From: Heterocephalus glaber
Taxonomy: Eukaryota > Chordata > Mammalia > Rodentia > Bathyergidae
Reading direction: 5' to 3'
Assembly (NCBI RefSeq): GCF_000247695.1
Contig: NW_004624847.1
Span: forward strand, 5,378,498-5,442,497
Length of the DNA stretch: 64,000 nt
The notes beneath the pieces are model-generated. The model saw nothing but the letters and a program-made list of their open reading frames with translations, did not search any database and was not told where the DNA came from. The number at the start of each line of letters is the position of its first letter. The first letter of the stretch is position 1. A program made the translations under genes and the position numbers. Positions 45,241-56,560 of the stretch are shown here, piece by piece.

Positions 45241-45657
45241 AAACCAGCGGGAGTCCAGCTCCATAGCCCTCGTCTCGTGACTGTGTGATGAAGTGTGGAG
45301 CAGGAGGTGACTGCCTTGGGTGGCCTCTGCCCGTGCAGCTTGGAAATGACCTGACCGGACACCCAAAAGCCAGAGGCTGAAGACAGTTTCTGCCTTACTT
45401 TTCTGTCTCATTAAAGATCAGACCTGTTCTGGCTTGCTCTCTAGATTCAGTCACCATCACCCTAAAATCCCAAGTATCCTTGGAAACCACACCTCTGTCT
45501 TCCACGGGGCAGCCCAGGAGAGGCCTGGAGCCCGTGGCCACCGAGGCCCATGTAGAACTCTCCCAGTGTGCAGAATCCCTCTTGTGGGTCCAGTGTACCT
45601 CATATGCCACCTGTTACTTCTGGTCACAATGAATTGTGCCATCTTCATTACATTGAT

Positions 45658-45812
45658 TGCTGGGCGTAGTGGGACATGCCTGTGATCCCAGCATTTGGGA
45701 GGCTGAGGCAGGAGGATTGCCACAAGTTTTGAGGCCAGCCTGTTCTGCATAGTGAATTCAAGGCCAGTGTGAACTACATAGTGAGACCTTGTCTCAAAAA
45801 ACACCAAAAAAA
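45658..45812 (+). mobile_element. B1 SINE with internal duplication
   Basis: GCTGGGCGTAGTGGGACATGCC, two GGCCAG blocks, GAGACCTTGTCTCAAAAAA. Confidence 0.92.
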
Positions 45813-45994
45813 TTTTACATTGAATTCAGTATTGAAGAACATAATTGAAGTGTTGCTTCTAGTTTTTCAGTGATCTGTTTCTTCACTAATAGACATCTAT
45901 TAGTCTACCATGTAAAAAGAACTTCTGTGAGTCTGAGAATCTCTGGCTGATTTTTTTATCATTTGAGTTGAAATCTCAAGAATTACCTAGCATT

Positions 45995-46110
45995 GGCCAG
46001 CTGTGGCAGCCCATGCCTATAATCTCAGCACTTGGGAGGCTGAGGCAGGAGAATCCCCGGGAGTTCAAGGCCAACTACACGTAAGAAAGAAAGAAGGAAA
46101 GAATTACCTA
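45995..46110 (+). mobile_element. B1 SINE, 3' truncated
   Basis: CAGCTGTGGCAGCCCATGCC ... GAGTTCAAGGCCAAC, then a (GAAA)n-like tail. Confidence 0.85.
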
Positions 46111-46258
46111 GCATCATTCTGAAGGGAGAACTCATTCTGTTGCAACTCTCCACATGTATGTTGATTTGTTAAGTGTTGACAGAGTTCAGAGTATGGTTCC
46201 TGCTCTCCTGAAACTTATGTCTTAAAAAATGGTCTCATTTTTTTACATTCAGCACTTT

Positions 46259-46343
46259 TTTTTTTTTTTTGGACCAGGGATTGAACTCAGGTCCTTGCGC
46301 TTGCGCAGCACATGGCGGAACCACTGAGCTAAATCCCTGGCCC
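46259..46343 (-). mobile_element. ID-type SINE with TSD
   Basis: Antisense, GCGCAGCA subtype. TCAGCACTTT at 46,249-46,258 and 46,344-46,353. Confidence 0.94.
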
Positions 46344-46849
46344 TCAGCACTTTGAAATTAATTTCTTTAAAAACTAAACTAGATCAGTGTGTATTTTGTT
46401 ATACATGCTGTCCTTGGAATATGTGCTTTTGTGGAATATAAAAATCACTGTCCAGTAACTCAGTTTGCACACAATGGTCTGTTTTAGGTGATTGGACTCC
46501 CCTGTGTAGGTACAGCACTGAACCCTTCTCCTCTGGTGTCTCTAATAGTGTGTTCTGATCTGGCTGACTTTTAAAAGGAACCTTGGCAAACGAGGCCGTA
46601 TCTCGAGGAGCTTCCTCAGATGAGGATTTAGGGACATAGAAGCTGGAGAGATATTTTGACCCAAGGCTAAGAGTTCTTTCCAAGCAAAATTGTTTAACAG
46701 CAGGATCAGCCACCTGGTAGAGTTGAGTTCTAGGTATGTTAAGTTGACATTTTAGAGATTTTAGCGAGGGAATTATTATCAAAGGTGAAAAACTGGTTTT
46801 CATGAACTCCAAAGACTCTTTTACCCTTTTTAAACTTTTTATTTTTACG

Positions 46850-47030
46850 TTTGAGGTTGAGGGGTTGGCAGTGCCAAGGTTGAACCCGGGCCTTCTCACT
46901 GAGCTACATCCCCAGCCCCTTTTTACTTCTTACTTTGAGACGGGGTCTGATAAGTCTCCTGGGTTGCCTTTGCTGGGCTCAGACTTGCAGCCTCATGCCT
47001 CACCCTCTCGGAGTGGGGATTACAAACCCA
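46850..47030 (-). mobile_element. B1-dID dimer SINE
   Basis: Antisense ID-like unit (CTCACTGAGCTACATCCCCAG) then antisense B1 (GAGACGGGGTCTGATAAG ... GGGGATTACAAACCC). Confidence 0.8.
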
Positions 47031-47530
47031 GCGTTTACTGGTCTTCCATTGTTAGGGTTTTTTGTGTCGGGTTCGAGAAACACTTGCCACTTGCTTACCC
47101 TGAGCTCGTCGTATTCGCGCTCCGTGGCCCCTGTGAATGAATGGAGCACGTCTGGTCTGCATCTCCCCTGGCGCCATTTGTGGAAAGGGCACCTCCCAAA
47201 CTGGATTTCAGGGGTGCCTTTGTGTTGCATCTTGGGCAGGGAGGGTTCTGGACTTATGTCCGACTGATTTCTTTCCCTGCCTTTGCAGCAGCAAGGGGAG
47301 TGTTTGAGGGGATCAGTGGCAGTGTGTCTTACTGTAATAATTTTCTCAATGTAAACGTGCACTGTACATTTTGATCACATTGCATATGTTAGGAAGTGAC
47401 TGAGGTCGACTCCTCATTAATCAACAGCTACAAAGCTACGTGCCTGCTCCAGCCACTTAGTTCCCATTGCTTTCCATGTCAAACAGCTGCTCATACGCTG
47501 AGTTTTTGTTTTTAAGATTGTTTCCTAGGG

Positions 47531-47613
47531 GGCCGGGGATTTAGCTTAGTGGTTCCGCTGCCTGCCTCAAAAATGCAAGGACTGGAGTTCGATCCCCAGG
47601 GCCAAAAAAAAAA
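47531..47613 (+). mobile_element. ID-type SINE
   Basis: GGCCGGGGATTTAGCTTAGTGG; the core CTCAAAAATGCAAGG is altered. Confidence 0.92.
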
Positions 47614-48368
47614 GGTTGTTTTATAGGTCCCTTTGAGAAAAACTTAATACCCCCACCATCCAGGCTGAAATTTACTTGCAGAGACCGGGGTGGCTGCAGG
47701 CTGCACATTACACTGAAAAATAAAGCTGGGTGGTCTTTCTGGAGCCCTGCAACGGCTGAGTGTGAGCTGGGACCCGTGCTCTCTCCCATCAGTGAGACCC
47801 CAGCACTCTCCAGCCCTGAAAATAGTCCCGCTCCATGCATTCTTCTTCACAGATAATTGATTCAGTGCCAGTTTTGCAATAAAAAACTGTGTTCCAATTT
47901 ATGAATCATTCATGTAAAGTCATGGGTAGCAAGAACAGATAATTTTGCCACTTGTGACAGAACAGGAACTTGTTTAAGGCTACTCTGTTACAAAGCAAAT
48001 AGGAACAGTTAGCAGCCAGTATGTGAAGGTGCAGTATTGATAGCAGCCACAGTCACACTTTCTGAAACACTTCCTTTGCAATATACTCATCTGATTATCC
48101 TTTTCATTAATCTGTATATTTTCAGCTGCCTTTAAAGATTTGGTTCTTTCTTCAGAATTTCAGTGTAAGCCTCCAAAAGCGAGGCCAGTTCCAAGAGGAA
48201 AGAATGCTGGGTAGCTGGGTGTGCTGGGCTGCCCTTGGTAGCTGGGGTCACCAGTGCAACCTGCTGCCTTCCCTTTCTCAGGTCTGAATGTTGATGAAGT
48301 CACATAGTCATGGTTTCACATGCCACCATGAAGTCCTGGAAGGCATCAGTGGATCTATTAAAAACTAA

Positions 48369-48445
48369 AGTTTAGCTCAGTGGTGCCACCGCCTGCCTCC
48401 CAAGCACAAGGTCCTGAGTTCCATCACCGGTACCAGAAAAAAAAA
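48369..48445 (+). mobile_element. ID-type SINE, 5' truncated
   Basis: Begins at AGTTTAGCTCAGTGG without the GGGCCGGGG head; ends CCGGTACC with an A tail. Confidence 0.9.
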
Positions 48446-48794
48446 TTGTTTTTTAAGAATTCTTTAGGAGTAAAAAGAGCCTGGGTTCTGACCATTTAGA
48501 CTTTTTTTTTTATTCTTAGGTGAAATTTCTTCCAAGTACTTCACAAGGTAACTATTTCCCAAGTTCGTCTATGATAGAATAATTACTCAGGCCTTCAGAA
48601 ATATTTGAAAACTTGTCCAGAAAAGTAGTCAAACTGACAGTTTTATTAACATCTCAAATAACTTACAATGACTAGGAAAAATACTCACCTTGGTGACATA
48701 GTTGAATATAGTCTTTTGGAAGATTTGCTACCAATTTGTGATGTCTTTTACATTATCAAGTCACAGGATTCCCACAGATCTCTAGGTTTTTTTG

Positions 48795-48965
48795 ACCCCT
48801 CTGGGTCTGGAGATTGAACTCAGGGTCTTTGAATCTCTAGTCCTTTTTTTTTTTTTCTTTTTTTGAGACAAGTTGCCCAGCCTGGTCTCTAACTTGCAGT
48901 CCTCCTACCTCAGTCCACCCGAGTGCCGGGATTACTTACAGGTGTGTGCCGCTGTGCCCAGCTAG
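48795..48965 (-). mobile_element. B1-dID dimer SINE, diverged
   Basis: Antisense partial ID unit (GGAGATTGAACTCAGGG) then antisense B1 (GAGACAAGTTGCCCAGCC ... GTGTGTGCCGCTGTGCCC). Confidence 0.72.
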
Positions 48966-49041
48966 ATCTCTTTCATTTAGAATTGAAGATTTGCAAGTGA
49001 TAATCCAAGCTTGTGTCCTCTTCATTAAAAAAGGCAGAAAA

Positions 49042-49131
49042 GGGGCCGGGGATTTAGCTCAGTGGTTCCGCCGCCTGCCCTGCAAGTGCAAAGAGCTGAG
49101 TTCAATCCCCGGTACCAAAAAAAAAAAAAAA
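49042..49131 (+). mobile_element. ID-type SINE, first of a tandem pair
   Basis: Full-length with GGGGCCGGGGATTTAGCTCAG head. It is preceded by GGCAGAAA and followed by GCAGAAA. Confidence 0.94.
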
Positions 49132-49140
49132 GCAGAAAGT

Positions 49141-49226
49141 GGGCTGGGGATTTGGCTCAGTGGTGCCGCGCTTGCCTTGCAGGTGCAAGGTCCTGAGTTT
49201 GATCCCTGGTACCCAAATCAAAAAAA
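49141..49226 (+). mobile_element. ID-type SINE, second of a tandem pair
   Basis: GGGCTGGGGATTTGGCTCAG to GGTACC; followed by GGCAGAAA, the same target motif. Confidence 0.94.
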
Positions 49227-49654
49227 GGCAGAAAGACAGTGCTGCAGTCCAGCCCCGGCAATGACATGGTGGCTCCGCTTAGTTGGCTGTCCAGGCACAG
49301 GCAGCCCAGCTCACCGCCCCCCACCGCCCTGCCTGTGTAGAACTTCCTGTTCCTGCGAGAAGCATCAGGTGACACCAGGATTGGTGCAGTTTTCTAATGC
49401 GCTGGAGCTTCTGCAGACACCATTGCTGGAATTTTCATTGGAACAGCACTGAACTGACAAGTTTCTTGGGGGAGATGGCGTCTGCAGGAGGGAGGGTACC
49501 ATCTTTACAGTGTGGAAACTTTCTCAACAGTGTTTTATGATACTTAGCGTAGCAGTTTGTACAAGTGGCATTGCTTTCTTTTATGTATTGATATTCTGTG
49601 ACCTTTCTAAATTTATGCTAACATTTTGTGTGTAGATTCTGTATCTTAAATCTT

Positions 49655-49930
49655 TTTAACTTTTTATTTTGAAGCAATTTCAAGAAGATGCAGAATAGTC
49701 AAGAACCTTTTCTTTTGCTGAACTGCTTTAGTGAATTGCCTGCGCTGTGCCCCAACACACTCCTGTGCTGTAGTTGTAGTTCCTGCCCACAAGGAGGCCC
49801 TTCCTCGCACTACTGCAGGATGTTAACATGGAACCATTGCTGCAACCTAGCTCAGGCCTTGTCCCAGTTCCCCGCGCACTCCAGTAGCAGCCTTTATTAC
49901 AGTCCACAGTCACATCCCTGTCTCTGTTGG
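49655..49930 (-). repeat. Possible ancient L1 3' fragment
   Basis: TTAACTTTTTATTTTGAAGCAATTTC...GCAGAATAGTCAAGAACC resembles antisense old L1 ends. Weak. Confidence 0.4.
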
Positions 49931-49944
49931 CAAGGATGAACATC

Positions 49945-50285
49945 TCTCAGAAGCCATGTGTTAAAGGCCTGGTCCCCAGAGCGGCCCTGTTGGAAAGTGG
50001 GGGAGCCTAGCACAAGGTCCTTACATCATTGGGAGCATGACCTTGAAAGGGGTTGTGGGACCCTGGACCCTTCCTCTTCTTCCTTTTGCTTTCTGGTCGT
50101 GAGGTGAGCAGCTTGCTGTGTTGTGTTCTCCTGTCATGATGTTCTGCCTCCTCGGGCCCAGGCGTCACCCCCCATCCTTAGACTTTAGGACCCCCAAACC
50201 ATGAGCCAAAGTGAACCTTTTCTCTTTATAAATGAAGTGTCTCTTGTATACTGTCATCAACAGGAAGCTGACTAGTAATACAAAG
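49945..50285 (+). mobile_element. ERVL-MaLR LTR
   Basis: TGTTAAAGGCCTGGTCCCCAGAG, GCATGACCTTGAAAGGGG, CCATGAGCCAAAGTGAACC, TTTATAAATGAAGTGTCTC, GACTAGTAATAC in MaLR LTR order. Confidence 0.65.
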
Positions 50286-50488
50286 GTCACAGAGTTATTT
50301 GTTAGGTGAGTCTCAGTTTGGCCTCATGGTTTCCTTGCAGGTGGACTGGGTCATGCAGCTTTGGCAGGGGTAGCACAGAAGGAGTGCTGAGTCCTCACAG
50401 TCCTGTTACGTTGCACAGACTTGTCGTTGACCCGTATCTGGGTCCACTAGACCAGCAGGCGTCTGACAGGCTTCTCCACGGTGAGGAA

Positions 50489-50574
50489 TTTTTTTTTTTT
50501 TTTTTTTTGGTACCGGGGATCGAACTTATGCTTGTGCAGCAGGCGGCGAAACCACTGAGCTAAATCGCCGGCCC
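50489..50574 (-). mobile_element. ID-type SINE, GCAGCAGG subtype
   Basis: Antisense; seven bases of the core are deleted next to CGAACTTATGCTTG. GTGAGGAA on both sides. Confidence 0.93.
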
Positions 50575-51018
50575 AGTGAGGAAATTCTTGAAGCCAGTTA
50601 CACAACTCACTGCTCTTCAGACTTTGAATTTATTCACTTGTAGCAGTGTGGACTGCTCGGGGGGTTTCACCCATCCTGCTGTTACATGCTGTGATCCATC
50701 GTCTATACCAGGCTTGGCCCACGAGGACTGCTCCATCCTTGGACCCATCTCCATCCCAGTGAGGCTTCCTTGCTTCTGGCTCAGGATCGGCTAAGCTAGT
50801 CTCGGTCTCTCCCTGCCCCGGACTTTGCCGACCTTTGTCCAAGCATTTGTGTGTGAACTGTGCTCCTTGCTTTGGGGTCTTGCCATTCCCAGGACTCTCC
50901 ATGGGCAGAGCTGGGGCTCTGGCCCTCCATGTCAGACTGCCCTCCAGGAACAGCCCCTCCCTCAGGGGTCTGCCCACTGCTTCCGCAGCCTCAGCCTCTT
51001 GGCCCCATACCCTGTTTT

Positions 51019-51112
51019 TTGTTGTTGTTGTTGTTGTGTTTTTTGGTACCGGGGATCGAACTCAGGTCCTTGTGCTTGCGAGGCAGATGCCGGAACCACT
51101 GAGCTGAATCCC
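51019..51112 (-). mobile_element. ID-type SINE with 19-bp TSD
   Basis: Antisense with a (TTG)n tail. TGGCCCCATACCCTGTTTT is exact at 51,000-51,018 and 51,113-51,131. Confidence 0.97.
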
Positions 51113-51344
51113 TGGCCCCATACCCTGTTTTGATGCTTGTATGTGCACAGCCCTTTCCACCATATCAGCCTTGTTTTTTTGTTGTGTTTTTTTTTAATGT
51201 ATAGGCTTTAAAAAAGATTTAGTGCATGTTCATGGTACAGTTTCAGAAAAGCATAGAAGAATATACAGTTAAACAGTTTGGTATCTAGAACCAGCCACTG
51301 TTCCCAGTTTACTGTGGTCTTCAGAGAGCCTGCAGTTTTACTTG

Positions 51345-51460
51345 CACACACAGACACCATACACAAGTGTGCGCACACTCCCCACCACAGCCGTGTGGTG
51401 CTTCTCCTCCCCCATCACACATACACTCACACGCACCTGCATGCACACACACACACTCTC
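51345..51460. repeat. CA-rich simple sequence
   Basis: Interrupted (CA)n and (CACACT)n-like stretches, with no longer periodic unit. Confidence 0.75.
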
Positions 51461-51537
51461 ACCGCACGTGGTGGCATGTGTGCTCTTCTGTACCTGACTT
51501 TTTCTCTTAACGGCACATCCTGGGGACCTTTCCATTT

Positions 51538-54002
51538 ATTTATTTATTTTTTTCCCTCAAGGTTAATTTTTCTACTACTTTATACTTTATTATTTCCAAA
51601 TATCTTACAATGTACATAAATATTAAGGAAGAGAAAAATAATTGGTTACAAACTATTTAGCAAGCAACACAAAATAGCCTTTCCTCTGTGACAAATATGC
51701 AGGCAGCCCAGCCCTACACAAGCACTAGCACCAGAGTGCGTCAGGTGGAGTGCCCAGCCCCAGCCCCATGGCAGCACAGCCACAGGGAGCGGCAAGCCAC
51801 AAAGGGAAGGAGGAAAGAAGGGGCCTGGACCTCTCTGGGGCTACTTCAGCCTTTCCGTCCTGAAAAACTTCCTAGGAGAATTTGGCCTAGTAGCCACTTG
51901 GGGCAAGAGAGCCAACCACAGGGGGCCATGCCCCAGCACCCTGCTTGAACAGGGGCCAGGGAGCTGAACATAACAGATGCATGGAAAGAGGTTCTCCAAA
52001 AAAAAAAATAAAAGTGGAGCCAGACATCCCTGCCCAGACTGTAGTGTCAGGCTGAAGAGCTAAGGCATGCAGACTTAACAGAAAACCCCTGGCTATTCTG
52101 CAGAAACTGAGTTCCTGTCTCAAAATAAACACACCATATTCAGAATCTGAAATCAAGCCACACACACAGAAACGAAGAGCAAAGCTCTGATAAATGTTCT
52201 TTCTCCCTGATGTACACTGTTCTACTTCAGTGAAGGACAGCCTGGATTGTCCCTTTTTAGGCTGAGGGAGGTCTGACTTTTATGCTTCATACGAACACCT
52301 TTAATCACCCCTGTCCGCTCTCCCAGGTCTCCCTGCCTGCGCCTCTTCTGAGGCAGAAGCTGTATCCTGTGTGCCACTGTCGTGCTCACCTAGTGAGCCC
52401 ATAGGTCATCTGTTTGGCTAGTCCCGGGCTCCCCGGTACCTGCTTCTCCCAGGGTCCTCAGGAAGAACTGGACGAATGGCCTCAGCTTCCATGTGTGGAT
52501 CTGTTTCCCACCCTCACAGGTCACTGCACTGGGTTGCACTGCAGAAACCCAGCGGAGAGCAGGAGTGCTCTGGGTTGCCAAGAAGATTCTGGCACGTTGT
52601 TCACCAGAGCATGCAGAGGAAGCAACCACAAGGGTGGCTCCAGACACAGGTTTAGGGGCAGGATACCAGCATTTTCTAGACTGATGGGCTTTTAAGAAAT
52701 ATCAGGTTCATCCCCATCGTGACATAGCTGAGGAAACCCCCTTGTGAGCTGTCAGTGGAGAAGTAGGGGTCCTGCCTCCAGATGCCCAGGGCGCTCTTCC
52801 TGGCCTCCTCTGGTCAGGGGAGCATTCCTCAGCAAGTAACCACTTTGGTGCACCCAGTGCAGATCAGCTCCTTTGTCGAACCCAGAGAACTTTGTGCCAT
52901 TGCTAGTCATCACTCCACAGTTAACATTCCCTGAAATATCAGATTTTCGTGCTGCTTGGTCCTTTGCAAAATTCCTGCAAGCTGCTAACTTGGATTCTAA
53001 AGCCCCTACTTTCTGTAAGAGGTCCCCCACAATGTCTGGTGCTGACCTCCTAGCTGAAGGAGTTAGTGGACTGGTTTTAAAAAACATTTGGTAGAGCGTT
53101 TTGGGGAAGGAAAACTGTTTTCTGTTCCTTTGCCAACAGGCATAGCCAGCAAGAGGAGAAAAGCCTGGACAGCAGAATCCATCTTCTCACAGTCCAGAGT
53201 CGGAGAACTGGGAGCCAACTTTCGGGTCACTTCCTGTTGTCTTTCCTGAACTGCTAGTTCTTGCCTTAAATCTCTTGCTTCATCCTTCAACCGCTGTACA
53301 GAAACCAACAAAGATTCCTTTTCATCAAGTTCACTTTCTAAAAATGCATTTCTTTCAGTGGCCCGATTTAGCCTTTGTTCAAAGTCTTCCAGTGAAACTA
53401 TTGTTGCTCTTTTTGCTCGCTCTAGGTCATGATTGGCCTGCTCCAGCTCTCTTACGTACTTATGCAACTGCTCCTTAATGGCCCTGGTCTGACTTAAATC
53501 ATGTTCTAATACAGAAACCTGCTTGTAGCTCTGTGCGTACTGATGTTCTAGTTTCTCCTTTACTGCCTCCACTTCGTATTTCAGTCTTTGGTTATCAGCT
53601 TGCAGGTCTCTGTTTCTTTGCTCTGCCTGTTCTGATTGTGCCTCCAACTCTGCTTCTTATTCTCTGCTTCCTCCTGGAATTCAACTCGCTCATCCCGAGC
53701 TTCCCGGAAGCTTTGCTTGTACTTCAAGGAAAGCTCTTCAAGGAAAGCCCTTTCCAATAAGCAGTTTCTTCCTTTATTTTTTATTTATTTATTTTTTTTG
53801 ATACCGGGGATCAAACTCGGGTACTTGTGCTTGTGGAGCAGGTGGTGAAACCACTGAGCTAAATTCCCGGCCCCAGTTTCTTCCTTTAAATTTGAAAACT
53901 CTGGTATATCTTCACACTCCAGGATCAAGAAAGCCTCCTCGCCTGGCTCCTCCCGGACATGTCAGGGGCTGCCTAGGTGTCGGAGGCCATTCTGTGACTC
54001 CA
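51538..54002 (-). pseudogene. NDEL1: NDEL1 processed pseudogene, interrupted by an ID
   Basis: Intronless minus-strand copy of NDEL1, a dynein/LIS1-binding coiled-coil protein. Residues such as [37 protein letters not shown] and [16 protein letters not shown] are diagnostic. Evidence of retroposition: no introns, a 3' UTR part at about 51.54-52.75 kb, an A-rich tail (T-rich on +), and the exact 12-bp repeat ACCTTTCCATTT at 51,526-51,537 and 54,003-54,014. It is dead: the start ATG reads CTG, there is a short duplication near 53,740, frameshifts near 53,680 and 53,090, the last ~30 residues are missing, and an ID splits codons near 53,777-53,873. It lies antisense in FARP2 intron 2. Confidence 0.95.
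53777..53873 (-). mobile_element. ID-type SINE inside the NDEL1 pseudogene
   Basis: CAGTTTCTTCCTTTA is exact at 53,762-53,776 and 53,874-53,888; the duplicated target is NDEL1 coding sequence. Confidence 0.97.
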
Positions 54003-54192
54003 ACCTTTCCATTTGAGTGCATAGAAAGCAGCTTTATTCTTTTTAACTCTGCCTGGAATCTTCATTGTCTACCTGTGCCAGAATTTCTTAGGGAGTTCTA
54101 TACTGGTAGAGTTAGAGTATGTTTTACTGTTTGCCAGAGTTATTACTGTAACACTTTCATGTGCATGATTTTGCACCTATGAAATACTTTTT

Positions 54193-54290
54193 TGATTTAA
54201 AAAATTTTTATTAGTATATATTTGCGGTTCTTAATGATTACATTCATTATGAGGAGTTGGTACATGAACATAACATATCTAACCTGGGAA
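54193..54290 (-). mobile_element. L1 3' UTR fragment
   Basis: AAAAAATTTTTATTAGTATATATTTG, AATGATTACATTCATTATGAGG, parallel to 11,752-11,850. Confidence 0.78.
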
Positions 54291-54334
54291 ATATATTTTA
54301 GGAGTGAAATTTTTAGGAATGGTGTCCACTTCTT

Positions 54335-54430
54335 CCCCGCCCCCCCCTTCCTTTTTGGTACCGGGGATCAAACTCGGCACCTTGCGCTTCTGAGGCAGGC
54401 AACGGAGCCACTGAGCTACATCCCCTGCCC
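54335..54430 (-). mobile_element. ID-type SINE with TSD
   Basis: Antisense with a C-rich tail. TGGTGTCCACTTCTT at 54,320-54,334 and TGGTGTCCGCTTCTT at 54,431-54,445. Confidence 0.95.
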
Positions 54431-54611
54431 TGGTGTCCGCTTCTTGAGACAATGGATGAACATTTCAATTTTGGTGGGCAGTATCAGCCTGGCCTCACTA
54501 GGCCTTATAGTTTGCTCTCTCTCACCAGCGCCCTGTGAGCATACCTGTTTCCCACACTCTCCAACATAAAGTACATTCAAACTCTTGAGTTTTGCCAGTC
54601 TGATAGACAAA

Positions 54612-54760
54612 AAAAAAATCTTAGTATAATTTTGATTTGTGTATCTCTTAATTATGAGTTCAGTGAGCTGCTTTTATGTGCTGAGCATAATTTATGCTCC
54701 TGTTTTTGTGAGCAGCCTATCCTTTTGCCCATCTTTCCTTTTTCTCTTTCCTTTTGTGTT
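54612..54760 (-). mobile_element. Ancient L1 fragment
   Basis: TTTTGATTTGTGTATCTCTTAATTATGAG and CTTTTGCCCATCTTTCC follow the antisense order of old L1 3' ends. It may belong with 55,965-56,560. Confidence 0.6.
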
Positions 54761-54924
54761 TGGACAGAGAAGAACAGGGAGGCCCCAGAGTCCCCGGCTC
54801 CGCCAGTGTGGTCAGCAGCCCACATGCTGCCCGGCTTTGTATTTGGTGTGAGATCCTTTTCCTTGCTGATTCTTGCAGTCCAGTATGTTGTAAAGAAATT
54901 AGCTCTTTGAGATATGAGCTGTAA

Positions 54925-55045
54925 ATGTCTTTCCTCTGTCCTTGCAGAAGTCTTTGACGTTACAGTGCTTCTGCACACAGGGCCTCAGACTCACAACGTC
55001 CTGCCTTAGCCTGGGGTTACAGTGCAGGCAACACCACACCCAGCC
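54925..55045 (-). mobile_element. B1-related SINE, diverged
   Basis: CTCACAACGTCCTGCCTTAGCCTGGGGTTACAG and CAACACCACACCCAGCC. Confidence 0.5.
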
Positions 55046-55330
55046 CCAGAGGTTTCTGTTTTTACCCTGTGTGGTCTAATTTGAGGCCTCCAACTGTGAC
55101 TCCTATCTTCTGGTGTACACTGGAAATGGCCCTCTCCCTCACTGGAGAATCCAACAGAATTAGCTCATTGCAGTACCTTCAGTAGATGTTTTTGTTTAAC
55201 TATTTTACTCACTTTTAATGTATTATGCTACAAAGGATGAGGTAAGGATACTGCCCGTTTTATCCCCCAGACCAGTAGTAGTAGTATTAAATCATCTCTT
55301 TTTCACCTCACTAATTTTTTGGTTTGTTTC

Positions 55331-55358
55331 TATGTATGTATGTATGTATTTATTTATT
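55331..55358 (+). repeat. (ATGT)n / (ATTT)n microsatellite
   Basis: Short TATG repeats run into ATTT repeats at the tail of an antisense B1. Confidence 0.85.
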
Positions 55359-55359
55359 T

Positions 55360-55500
55360 TTTGAGATAGGGTCTCACTATGTGGGTCAGGCTGACCTTGA
55401 ACTCACTATGTAGCCCAGGCTGGCCTGAAACTCATGGTGATCCTCCAGCCTCAGCCCCCTGAGTGCTGGATTACGGGCATGTGCCACCACACCTGGCTTC
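55360..55500 (-). mobile_element. B1 SINE with internal duplication
   Basis: Antisense: GAGATAGGGTCTCACTATG, two TTGAACTCACTATG-like blocks, GTGCCACCACACCTGGC. Confidence 0.9.
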
Positions 55501-55667
55501 CCCCCACTGACTTTAAACATCACTTTTATCAGACATGTCTGTATTTTATATATTTGAGTATACATTTCTTCACTTCCTGTTCTGTTGCATTGATTTGCCT
55601 GTGTAGACATTCATCACTACCACATTTCTTAATTACTAAGATTTTTTTCAGTAATTTTAATTATTGG

Positions 55668-55808
55668 TTGGACATGATAGCACACACCTATAATCCCGGC
55701 ACATGGAGGCTGAGGCAGGAGGATCACTGGGAGTTAGAGGCCAACCTGGGCTATATAGTGAGTTCAAGAAGAGTTTGAACTACATGGCAAGAACCTGTCT
55801 TAAAAAAT
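55668..55808 (+). mobile_element. B1 SINE with internal duplication
   Basis: GGACATGATAGCACACACC ... GAGGCTGAGGCAGGAGGATC, TATAGTGAGTTCAAG, then TACATGGCAAGAACCTGTC. Confidence 0.88.
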
Positions 55809-55871
55809 AACAATAATTTTAATTCTTAGGTACATGTGGGCCTCGTTTCTTTCTCAGAATTTTCTTGGCCA

Positions 55872-55960
55872 TTTTTTTTTTTTTCTTGGTACAGGGAATC
55901 CAACCCAGGATTTGTGCATGTTATGTAAGCTTTCCACCATTGCTCTGCATCCCCAGCCCT
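55872..55960 (-). mobile_element. Older ID-like SINE
   Basis: Antisense: GGTACAGGGAATCCAACCCAGG, CTTTCCACCATTGCTCTGCATCCCCAGCC. Confidence 0.75.
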
Positions 55961-55964
55961 CTGT

Positions 55965-56560
55965 CCATTTTTTTTAATCCACTGATTTGGGTTTTTTTCC
56001 TATTTAGTTGTCAGTTTTCATATAGTTTGAGTATCAGTCCCTTAGCAGATTATGACATGATACTATTTTCTCCTGATCCATAGGCTGCCTTTTCATTCTG
56101 TTGACTGTCTCCTTTTCTTTGCAGAAGCTTTTCAATTTGATGTAGTCCACTTGTCACCTATTTTTGCTCTTGTTGCCTGTGAGTTTGGTGTGGTATCCAC
56201 AAAGTTATTACTAAGGCCAACATCAGGGAGCTTTTCCTCAGTATTTGCTTCTCAGAGTTTTACTGTTTCAGGTCATATGTTGAGGTCTTTACTGTGTTTT
56301 GTCTTGATTTCCATGTGTGGTGTGTTAGGGCAGGGTCTAGTTTCACTCGTCTGTGTGTGGACATCAGCTCTCCCAGCATCACTTATTGAAGAGCTCATTC
56401 TTGACTCAGGGTGTGTCCTTGGTGAAAATTAGCTGACTGCTATGCCTTAGTTTATTTCTGGTCTCTCTGTTCTATTCCATTGCTTTCTGTCTAGTTTTAT
56501 GCCAGTACCATAATGTTTTGATTAATGTAGCTTTTAATTTGAGATTAGGCCTACTGATTC
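55965..56560 (-). mobile_element. Ancient L1 3' region
   Basis: TTTTCATTCTGTTGACTGTCTCC, GCAGAAGCTTTTCAATTTGATG and TTCTATTCCATTGC are classic antisense old L1 sequence. Confidence 0.78.

Noticed and set aside
51345..51480. Possible short direct-repeat array (CRISPR-like) at the CA-rich tract
   Set aside because: Mammalian simple repeat without equal spacers.
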